8,436 bases of DNA, from assembly GCA_030049565.1 (NCBI GenBank), contig JASIKQ010000156.1, forward strand, positions 1-8,436. Direction: 5' to 3'. The position numbers were made by a program, and so were the translations under genes. The notes below the pieces were generated by a model. That model saw nothing but the letters and a program-made list of their open reading frames with translations. It was not told where the DNA came from and searched no databases. Every line of letters starts with the position of its first letter. Positions within the stretch are counted from its first letter, which is position 1. This DNA comes from Candidatus Sulfotelmatobacter sp. Its GTDB lineage: Bacteria > Acidobacteriota > Terriglobia > Terriglobales > Acidobacteriaceae. This document shows, in pieces, positions 1-5,769 of the stretch.

Positions 1-993
1 TTTTCGGAAGAACTGGCCCAAAAAATTCAAAAGCTCGCCGACGAAGTGGATTTCGACATTGTCCAGATTGAACACGGCAGCATGGGAATGTATTTGGAGG
101 CATTGCCTCCACGATTACGCAGGCGGGCAGTGTGGGTTCTGCATGATATTGATTTCGATAAGTTCATGCGGATTGCGCATATTGAACGAAGACAAGACAA
201 AAAGATGCGCGCATGGATACACGCAAGAATGATGAGACGGTGGCAGCCCGGTTATGCCAGTCGCTTTGGCCTTTGCCTCACCATGTCGGAGGCCGACAGA
301 CGACTGCTCTTGTCAGCTAATAAAGACCTCAGAGTTGAGGTGTCACTCAACGGGGTCGACACGCGTCAGTACCGGCCGTTGCCTGACGATGGCGATAATG
401 CTGAAATGCTTTTTATCGGCAACATGGAGTATCAGCCGAACGTCGATGCCGCGGTTTACTTTTGTCATGAGGTGCTACCCCTAATCCGCAGGGATGTGGC
501 CGACGCTAAATTGTGGATTGTGGGGATTAGCCCGTCGCCAGCTGTGAGACGACTCGAAGGTAACGGTGTTTTTGTTACGGGAGACGTGCCAGATGTCGTT
601 CCCTACTACAGGCGGGCGAAAGTTTGTGTTGTCCCGCTGCGAGCAGGCGGCGGAACACGGCTAAAGATACTGGAGGCGATGGCTCTTGGCCGGCCGGTCG
701 TCTCAACATCGATGGGCTGTGAGGGATTGGACGTTTTCAGCGAAGAGCATATTGTGATAGCCGATGATAGTAAGCGGTTTGCAGAGCAGACCGTAAAGCT
801 CTTGACGCACCAGGAGCCAAGGGTGCGGATCATCGCAAAGGCTAGAGAATTCGTGGTCAAATTCCACGACTGGGATGTCGTCGTTGATAAGCTGATGAAC
901 GACTTTGACAGAGTGGCGTGGCAGAGCCAAATCGCGAATGCCAGCCTAATAGACAGAACCTTCGGACCTGCTCTCTGTGCAGCCCGAAAGTAG
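1..993 (+). CDS. GT4-type glycosyltransferase, 5' partial
   Basis: Probable cytoplasmic glycosyltransferase with a GT-B fold that moves a sugar from a nucleotide donor onto a growing lipid-linked glycan. The reading frame is open from base 1, so the true start lies upstream; a GTG at 46 is internal, because the 15 codons before it continue the same protein. 330 residues are visible (numbering from base 1). The N-terminal part has DFDIVQIEHGSMGMYL (about 16-31), VLHDIDF (about 46-52) and a TMSEAD segment before the domain linker. The C-terminal donor-binding domain starts at LFIGNMEYQPN (about 137) and contains GGGTRLKILEAMALGRPVV (about 216-234), the usual donor-site glutamate region. This layout resembles the sugar transferases of PEP-CTERM/exosortase EPS loci (TIGR03087-like), but no exosortase gene is visible, so that is only a resemblance. 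The acceptor and donor sugars cannot be told from the sequence. Confidence 0.9.
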   Translation, partial: FSEELAQKIQKLADEVDFDIVQIEHGSMGMYLEALPPRLRRRAVWVLHDIDFDKFMRIAHIERRQDKKMRAWIHARMMRRWQPGYASRFGLCLTMSEADRRLLLSANKDLRVEVSLNGVDTRQYRPLPDDGDNAEMLFIGNMEYQPNVDAAVYFCHEVLPLIRRDVADAKLWIVGISPSPAVRRLEGNGVFVTGDVPDVVPYYRRAKVCVVPLRAGGGTRLKILEAMALGRPVVSTSMGCEGLDVFSEEHIVIADDSKRFAEQTVKLLTHQEPRVRIIAKAREFVVKFHDWDVVVDKLMNDFDRVAWQSQIANASLIDRTFGPALCAARK

Positions 994-1137
994 GGGCGCA
1001 ATGTTCCCATGCAAAACCCGTGCCGCAAGGTGCGTACGTCCGGCAAGTCGCCGTCTCGCTGACGCATGGCCGTCACGGCGTACTTCTGAAATAACGTGGT
1101 CCTGGTCGATTCACACGGCTCCTTTTCCTATTGCAGC

Positions 1138-1152
1138 CTCGCGCGCCGCGAG
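1138..1152. repeat. GC-rich 6-bp inverted repeat (hairpin)
   Basis: CTCGCG and CGCGAG are perfect complements separated by the 3-nt loop CGC. It lies about 145 bp past the stop of the first glycosyltransferase and about 60 bp before the polymerase start. No T-run follows, so an intrinsic terminator is not supported. It could be a structured leader element or chance in GC-rich DNA. Confidence 0.3.
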
Positions 1153-1169
1153 CAACTTCGATTCCATCG

Positions 1170-1188
1170 CTTAAATTCGAAAGTTAAG
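1170..1188. repeat. AT-rich inverted repeat before the polymerase gene
   Basis: CTTAA (1170-1174) and TTAAG (1184-1188) are complementary arms around a 9-nt centre that contains TTCGAA. The site is 24 bp before the start codon at 1212 and is an AT-rich island in GC-rich DNA. TAAGAT at 1185-1190 could serve as a poor -10 box, but there is no good -35 partner. It may be a regulatory site; the support is weak. Confidence 0.2.
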
Positions 1189-1211
1189 ATAGCGGTCGCC
1201 CGAGCAAACTC

Positions 1212-2606
1212 ATGCCTCCTCTGCTAGCTCTTATTTCATGCACCGTCTTTGTGCTCTTCCTGCTGGGGCTCGAAGCACGGGCATCGCGTCGGGTTTCGCC
1301 AGGGCTATGGATTCCCACCCTCTGGATGATGATGATTGCCAGCAGACCATTGTGCAGCTGGTTTGGCGCGACGGGAGATAACGAATCCGGCAGCGCGCTG
1401 GACCGCTGGGTGCTGACCGGCTTGACCGTCGTGGCCATCGCGGTCCTCGCCCACCGCAGATTTGACTGGGCAGACGCGTTGCGCCGGCACAAATGGCTTT
1501 TGGCGCTGCTGACGTACATGTTGGTCAGCACGCTGTGGTCTGACATCACCATGATCGCGCTCCGACGGTGGGTGCGTGAGGCGATTATTTTCCCCATGGC
1601 ATTGTTGATTATCTCCGAGGCCAATCCACGCCAGGCTCTGACGAGCCTGCTTCGCCGGTCCACCTACGTCCTGATTCCGTTTTCGCTGGTGCTCATCAGG
1701 TACTACCCGGCCTTGGGCCGCCAGTATGGGCGGTGGTCCGGAATCGAGATGTGGACAGGAGTCACGACTCAGAAGAACCACTTGGGCCGGCTGTGCATGA
1801 TTAGCATCTTCTTCTTGCTTTGGGCCCTGTACGAGCGTTGGCCAGAGCGTCCATCGGAGGCCGGGCGGTACCTGCTATGCGCTGATGTTTCCATCATCCT
1901 GCTCGCCTCATATGTCCTCAACGGGGCGGACTCTTCCACTTCCCTGGCCACGCTGATCGTGGGCGCTGCCGTGTTTTTGAGTCTGCGCCTGTTTCAAAAG
2001 TTGAAAATCAAAGTCCCACTAGCCGCCCTGCTGATCTTAGTGATCTTGTTGGGCGCTTTTGGCGCTGTGGCACCGTTCCTGGGAGGTTCGAATATCGCCA
2101 TCTTCAGCGCCTCGCTTAATCGCAACAACACGCTAACCGGCCGCACGGACATTTGGGCAGCCATATTGCCAGCCATGAGGCAGAAGGCTTTACTGGGCTG
2201 GGGCTTCGGAAGCTTCTGGACCGACGCTCGGCGGGAATTCTACGACATTCCTACCGCGCACAACGGTTACCTGGACATTCTGCTGGAACTGGGTGAAGTG
2301 GGTTTCGTGTTCTACTCGATCTGGCTTTTGTCCTGCGCCCGCCAACTGCACCGCGCCCTGAGGCGGGATTACGCATGGGCCAGCCTCGCGATTTGTTTTC
2401 TGCTCATGACCCTGGTCTACAACGCCACGGAGTCAGCGCTCAATAGCTTGACCGAGCAGAGCACAGTGATGGTAGTTCTGGCTTGCTTCGTGGTGTCATG
2501 TAAACCGGTCCGAGCCAAGCTCCGAATGAAATCTCGCACTGCTTCTGCACATAATGCGGGCCTCAGTCTCGAACCGGCTGCTGACTTGCTGGCACGCGAA
2601 ACCTGA
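1212..2606 (+). CDS. O-antigen ligase/polymerase family membrane protein (Wzy/ExoQ-like)
   Basis: A 464-residue polytopic inner-membrane protein with roughly 11 to 13 hydrophobic segments. Family members either polymerise undecaprenyl-linked repeat units at the periplasmic face (Wzy, ExoQ-type) or ligate O-antigen to lipid A core (WaaL). Visible family signatures are STLWSD (106-111), GVTTQKNHLGRL (about 183-194), LTGRTDIW (308-315) and TAHNGYLDILLELG (348-361), followed by NATES (404-408). The TGR..W and HNGYLD pair is typical of the Wzy_C domain (PF04932). The QKN.LG and TES elements fit ExoQ-like exopolysaccharide polymerases better than classic ligases, and the EPS-type neighbours agree, so polymerase is my preferred reading. 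The ATG at 1212 is followed directly by a hydrophobic helix. Only a weak GAG lies upstream in place of a ribosome binding site. The last 35 or so residues are hydrophilic and probably cytoplasmic. Confidence 0.87.
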   Translation: MPPLLALISCTVFVLFLLGLEARASRRVSPGLWIPTLWMMMIASRPLCSWFGATGDNESGSALDRWVLTGLTVVAIAVLAHRRFDWADALRRHKWLLALLTYMLVSTLWSDITMIALRRWVREAIIFPMALLIISEANPRQALTSLLRRSTYVLIPFSLVLIRYYPALGRQYGRWSGIEMWTGVTTQKNHLGRLCMISIFFLLWALYERWPERPSEAGRYLLCADVSIILLASYVLNGADSSTSLATLIVGAAVFLSLRLFQKLKIKVPLAALLILVILLGAFGAVAPFLGGSNIAIFSASLNRNNTLTGRTDIWAAILPAMRQKALLGWGFGSFWTDARREFYDIPTAHNGYLDILLELGEVGFVFYSIWLLSCARQLHRALRRDYAWASLAICFLLMTLVYNATESALNSLTEQSTVMVVLACFVVSCKPVRAKLRMKSRTASAHNAGLSLEPAADLLARET

Positions 2607-2636
2607 CTCAATGTTGCGAAAATTAACAGAGGGCAA

Positions 2637-2652
2637 CCGAATACCCCTTCGG
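2637..2652. repeat. Short inverted repeat CCGAA/TTCGG after the polymerase gene
   Basis: Arms CCGAA (2637-2641) and TTCGG (2648-2652) pair perfectly around a 6-nt loop, 31 bp after the polymerase stop codon. There is no following T-run, so a rho-independent terminator is not supported. It may be a weak RNA hairpin or chance. Confidence 0.2.
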
Positions 2653-2679
2653 CCTACGTGCGCAGTGTACCAATGTGTC

Positions 2680-2709
2680 TTGTCTGGTCAACTTTTTGAC
2701 TGCTACTTT
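2680..2709 (+). promoter_or_regulatory. Candidate promoter for the beta-helix gene
   Basis: TTGTCT (2680-2685) is a fair -35 match. It is separated by 18 bp from TACTTT (2704-2709), which is preceded by TG in the extended -10 arrangement (TGC-TACTTT). Transcription would then start at or within a base or two of the ATG at 2716, which would make the message leaderless. That would fit the absence of a Shine-Dalgarno sequence there. The -10 box matches the consensus at only three positions, so this is a hypothesis. Confidence 0.3.
2687..2700. promoter_or_regulatory. Perfect inverted repeat GTCAA-N4-TTGAC, possible operator
   Basis: The arms GTCAA (2687-2691) and TTGAC (2696-2700) are perfectly complementary around CTTT. 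The repeat sits inside the spacer of the candidate promoter and 15 bp before the beta-helix start codon. A dimeric regulator bound there would block transcription. Five-base arms can arise by chance, and no regulator gene is in the window. Confidence 0.28.
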
Positions 2710-2715
2710 GCGGAT

Positions 2716-2808
2716 ATGAGTATCCCCCTGAAGAGTTTGACCGCCGGGCGCATCTCCACGCTGTTTCTAATTTTTATCGGTCTCACGCTCCCTGGTTTTG
2801 CCAATGCC
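2716..2808 (+). other. Sec signal peptide of the beta-helix protein
   Basis: Residues 1-31 have a basic n-region (K6, R12), an uninterrupted hydrophobic h-region (about 14-25) and a small-residue c-region ending A29-N30-A31, predicted to be cut before G32. There is no lipobox cysteine, so it is not a lipoprotein, and no twin arginine, so Sec export is expected. The mature protein would be about 618 residues. Confidence 0.8.
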
Positions 2809-4665
2809 GGAACGTATTGGGTAAGCTCCACTGGAGCGGCGGCTTGGTCCAGTTGCGCGGGTGCGACTCCGCTGGCAGGAACGAGTGCCTGTTCAGTGTC
2901 CACTGCTAACAACAACGCGGCGGCAGGCGACCTCGTCTATCTCCGCGCTGGCAGCTACAGCACGAGACTGGCTCCTGCCAACTCCGGTACTGGCCCAGCA
3001 AACCTCATCTCCTTCATCGCCTACACTGGCGAGACGGTTACATTCTCTGGTGGAAATCCCGACTTCTGGCTGGCTGGCGTCAGCTACATCCGCGTCAGTG
3101 GCATGACCTTCAGCGACAACGGAGATGTTATGTGGGCGCGAGTTGATAATGGCGCAAGCCACAATGAGATTGACCACAACACATTCATCAACACGGGTGG
3201 CGGATACGACGCCGGTAGTTTCTACATGACCGGAGCCTATAGCTGTAATGGCTCAACTTGCAATTGGGTGACCTACAACTGGATTCATGACAACACATTC
3301 ACGCTTTCCGGCAGCGCCAGTGGCAGCGGGGGATCCGGATGCACGGATGGCGGTGGAGACGAGTTCATCGTTGGTTCGTATAACCCGTCAAATACCACGG
3401 AGGCAGATAATTACAACACCATTGAGAACAACGTCTTTTCCCACGGACCACATTCGAACATCAATGCCTATGGGCATTACAACGTAATCCGCAACAATGT
3501 GCTGCACAACGAACCCTGGTCTTCGGGCTGTACAAGCTATACGAATCCTTCGGTGTTTAGTAGCAGCAATCCAAATTACGCCGCCTACGACGGGCTATAC
3601 GGTCATCGTGACATGCAGATCAGCGATGGGTATAACACCCACGCTACTTATGTATTGCTGGAAGGCAACCGCATCGGCTACGCAGGCGTGAATCAGACCA
3701 ATGATGGAGCGGACAATGTTTCGCTTGCCGCGCCCCAGAACATCGTGCGCTACAACTTCATCTACGCTTCAATGAATCCTGGCTTGATGTTCAAGTACGC
3801 GTGGGGCCAGAGTGGTGGTGATGGCGACGGCGGCACATACAATCGTGTCTACAACAACACGATCTATCAGAGCGGATACGGCTATCCCTGGGCTTCGACC
3901 TATGGCGCGCCGAATTGTACTTTGAGCACTTGTCCGTGGACAATGGCTGCGATAGCGACTTACGATACCGGGGCTACGGGATCGGCACAGGGAAATGTTA
4001 TGAAGAATAACATCTTCTACCAGAGCACCCGCTATACCAACAGCGGTTTCGATGTCGCTAACCATACCACCAACGTTTGGGGAGATTTTGCTTCCGGAAA
4101 CGTGACGAATAATTGGTGTTCCGGCGCCCAGACGGGCGGCGACAATGGCGGCTGTTCAGCCAGCGGCAATCCGCTGTTCAACAATCCCGACATCTCCAAT
4201 CCTTCCAGCACCACGTTACCTGACCTGAGCTTGCAATCCACTTCGAGTGCGATTGACGGTGGCACATACCTGACTACGGCATCTAATTCCGGTACGAACT
4301 CCACCACTTTGAATGTGGCTGATGCCCTGTACTTTCAGGATGGTACCTGGGGAAGCGATCTTGCCCAAGCCTCAGCCGGCCTGGGTGGGACGATGCAGGC
4401 GGACTGGATTGCCATCGGGACAATCTCGAACACGGTACAAATCAGTTCTGTAAGTTATGGAACGTACAGCGTTCCAGCGGGCACGATCACGCTGGCCTCC
4501 CCGATGACCTGGAGCAACGGAGCTCCAATCTGGCTTTATAAGAAGTCCGACGGCACGCAGGTGCTCTACGGAAAAGCTCCGGATTATGGCGCAAGCGAAT
4601 ACAACGGCAACGGTACCGGAGGAACGGTAGCGCCGCCGACCGGTCTGCAGGCAACAGTAAACTGA
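2716..4665 (+). CDS. Secreted right-handed parallel beta-helix protein
   Basis: A 649-residue exported protein. The start at ATG 2716 is chosen over in-frame ATGs at 2554 and 2611 because it puts a textbook signal peptide at the N terminus: MSIPLKSLTAGR, a hydrophobic core STLFLIFIGLTLPG, and an ANA cleavage site before G32. GDLVYLRAGSY (71-81) is the usual entry to such folds. Repeated Asn-ladder coils follow: NEIDHNTF (150-157), YNWIHDNTF (187-195), YNTIENNVF (233-241), YNVIRNNVL (255-263), TYVLLEGNRI (311-320), QNIVRYNFIY (341-350), YNRVYNNTIY (375-384) and NVMKNNIFY (427-435). SSAIDGG (510-516) and APDYGASEY (621-629) are the usual closing elements, here separated by a beta-rich insert of about 100 residues. 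The protein ends in VAPPTGLQATVN. Such folds are common in polysaccharide lyases, epimerases and phage-type hydrolases. Position next to the polymerase suggests action on the polymer, but no catalytic residues could be assigned. Confidence 0.88.
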   Translation: MSIPLKSLTAGRISTLFLIFIGLTLPGFANAGTYWVSSTGAAAWSSCAGATPLAGTSACSVSTANNNAAAGDLVYLRAGSYSTRLAPANSGTGPANLISFIAYTGETVTFSGGNPDFWLAGVSYIRVSGMTFSDNGDVMWARVDNGASHNEIDHNTFINTGGGYDAGSFYMTGAYSCNGSTCNWVTYNWIHDNTFTLSGSASGSGGSGCTDGGGDEFIVGSYNPSNTTEADNYNTIENNVFSHGPHSNINAYGHYNVIRNNVLHNEPWSSGCTSYTNPSVFSSSNPNYAAYDGLYGHRDMQISDGYNTHATYVLLEGNRIGYAGVNQTNDGADNVSLAAPQNIVRYNFIYASMNPGLMFKYAWGQSGGDGDGGTYNRVYNNTIYQSGYGYPWASTYGAPNCTLSTCPWTMAAIATYDTGATGSAQGNVMKNNIFYQSTRYTNSGFDVANHTTNVWGDFASGNVTNNWCSGAQTGGDNGGCSASGNPLFNNPDISNPSSTTLPDLSLQSTSSAIDGGTYLTTASNSGTNSTTLNVADALYFQDGTWGSDLAQASAGLGGTMQADWIAIGTISNTVQISSVSYGTYSVPAGTITLASPMTWSNGAPIWLYKKSDGTQVLYGKAPDYGASEYNGNGTGGTVAPPTGLQATVN

Positions 4666-4687
4666 CGGGCACACTAACGCTCGTCAG
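4662..4687 (+). terminator. Weak hairpin at the beta-helix stop codon
   Basis: CTGACGGG (4662-4669) pairs with CTCGTCAG (4680-4687), giving an 8-bp stem with one G-U wobble and a 10-nt loop. The stem overlaps the TGA stop. No run of T follows (ATTCTTCC), so intrinsic termination would be inefficient; it could act as a 3' end protector or attenuator before the epimerase gene. Confidence 0.3.
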
Positions 4688-4698
4688 ATTCTTCCAAA

Positions 4699-5769
4699 GT
4701 GGTTCCCTCGCTTCAGAATCGTACATACGACAAGCCATGGATTGTGGATAGAAGTGTCCGCGTCCTTGTTACCGGAGCCGCGGGCTTTGTAGGGTCCAGG
4801 GTGGCGGCGACTCTGTTACGCCTGGGCTTTGAACGGGTGCGGTGCAGCGTGAGGAGGTCAAGCGACCTCGGCCTGCTGCAAGCGGCGATCCCTGCGGAGT
4901 ATGCGCACCGCTGCGAGATTGTCGAGGCCAACCTGCTCTCCCGCGAAGAGTGCCGCCAGGTCACGGCCGACGTTGAGCTTGTCTATCATCTGGTGGCGGG
5001 TCGTGGAAAGTCTTTCCCAGGCTGCTTTCAAGGTTCAGTCATCACAACGCGGAATCTGCTCGACTCTCTGGTCGAGCAGCGGCAGCTCAAACGGTTCGTG
5101 AACGTCAGCTCATTTGCCGTCTACTCCCGGTTCCAAAGCAAACGGGGCGCGGTGTGGGACGAATCCTGTCCCTTGGAGGACAACCTGGATGAGCGCCATG
5201 ACGCGTACGTTTACGGCAAGCTCAAACAGGATGAACTGGTGCAGCAGTACCAGGAGCGCTTCGCTGTGCCGGTGACAATCGTTCGTCCGGGAATTGTCTT
5301 TGGGCCGGGCAAGAAGGCCATTCCAGGTTTCGTTGGCATGGACACGTTTGGTTTTTTCATGCACCTGGGAGGAGGCGGGTGCATTCCGTTGACTGACGTG
5401 GAGAATTGCGCAGAGGCCATCGTGCTCGCCGGGCTGATTAAAGAAGCGGAGGGCGAGGTGTTCAATATCGTCGACGACGACCTGCCGACGAGCCAGGCAT
5501 TCCTGCGAGCCTACAAACGGGAAGTGCGAAATTTCTTCTCTGTGCCGATACCCTACCCTGCGGCTTATGCCCTCTGCGCCTTGTGGGAGTGGTACGCCAA
5601 ACGCTCCAGCGGGCAATTGCCGCCGGTGTTCAACCGCCGCGGGTGCGCCTTTGCCTGGAAGGGGCACAGTTACTCAAATCGGAAATTGAAAGAATGTTTG
5701 GGCTGGCAATGTCGTGTGCCGATGCCAGAGGCGTTGCAGCGTTATTTTGAGTACCAGCGAAATGACTGA
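4699..5769 (+). CDS. NAD-dependent epimerase/dehydratase (extended SDR)
   Basis: A probable cytoplasmic nucleotide-sugar epimerase, dehydratase or reductase of the extended SDR family. From GTG 4699 it is 356 residues. The Rossmann glycine motif GAAGFVG is at 26-32, NVSSFAVYS (135-143) carries the active-site serine region, and the catalytic YxxxK is Y170-VYG-K174. RPGIVFGPG (196-204) is the usual substrate-side loop. The start is uncertain: no in-frame ATG exists after the upstream stop at 4675. Either GTG 4699 or GTG 4744 is possible, the latter leaving only five residues before the first beta strand, as is common. Neither has a clear ribosome binding site. The gene ends inside the start of the oxidoreductase (8-nt overlap), so the two are probably translationally coupled and act on the same sugar. 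The exact substrate is not decidable from sequence. Confidence 0.88.
   Translation: MVPSLQNRTYDKPWIVDRSVRVLVTGAAGFVGSRVAATLLRLGFERVRCSVRRSSDLGLLQAAIPAEYAHRCEIVEANLLSREECRQVTADVELVYHLVAGRGKSFPGCFQGSVITTRNLLDSLVEQRQLKRFVNVSSFAVYSRFQSKRGAVWDESCPLEDNLDERHDAYVYGKLKQDELVQQYQERFAVPVTIVRPGIVFGPGKKAIPGFVGMDTFGFFMHLGGGGCIPLTDVENCAEAIVLAGLIKEAEGEVFNIVDDDLPTSQAFLRAYKREVRNFFSVPIPYPAAYALCALWEWYAKRSSGQLPPVFNRRGCAFAWKGHSYSNRKLKECLGWQCRVPMPEALQRYFEYQRND

Larger units (their letters stand above)
994..1211. other. Intergenic gap, no supported gene
   Basis: A 218-bp gap separates the first glycosyltransferase from the membrane polymerase gene. It holds a GC-rich perfect 6-bp inverted repeat at 1138-1152, an 11-nt odd palindrome GCCGTCACGGC at 1069-1079, and a 5-bp inverted repeat around TTCGAA at 1170-1188. 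A short open stretch starting at GTG 1020 and ending at TAA 1092-1094 encodes PQGAYVRQVAVSLTHGRHGV-type sequence that I do not recognise. The gap is large compared with the tight spacing downstream, so a promoter for the polymerase gene probably lies here, but no convincing -35/-10 pair was found. Confidence 0.5.

Noticed and set aside
606..1076. Reverse-strand open frame spanning the end of the first glycosyltransferase and the gap
   Set aside because: Most of it is antisense to the conserved donor-binding domain, and the part in the gap shows no motif.
1184..1781. Two long reverse-strand open frames opposite the polymerase gene (1184-1663 and 1305-1781)
   Set aside because: They overlap each other and the well-supported membrane protein; the translations are Arg/Ser/Pro/His/Gln-rich with no motif.
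2554..2715. In-frame 54-codon upstream extension of the beta-helix gene (ATG 2554, ATG 2611)
   Set aside because: It would bury a clear signal peptide behind 35 to 54 residues, and from 2554 it overlaps the polymerase gene by 53 bp. The residues have no recognisable features.
3310..3360. Low-complexity Ser/Gly-coding stretch as a possible repeat element
   Set aside because: It encodes an imperfect Ser/Gly-rich loop (LSGSASGSGGSGCTDGGG) within the beta-helix protein; there is no exact tandem repeat unit.
4615..4665. PEP-CTERM or LPxTG sorting signal at the C terminus of the beta-helix protein
   Set aside because: There is no VPEP or LPxTG motif, no transmembrane segment and no basic tail; the protein ends in a hydrophilic PPTGLQATVN.
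5110..5667. Reverse-strand open frame of 185 codons opposite the epimerase
   Set aside because: It lies wholly within a gene with clear family motifs, and its translation shows no domain; it is a shadow of biased codon use.
5714..5761. In-frame upstream start of the oxidoreductase
   Set aside because: The added residues (Cys/Arg-rich) read in another frame of the epimerase gene, and ATG 5762 gives the normal short lead to the Rossmann strand.
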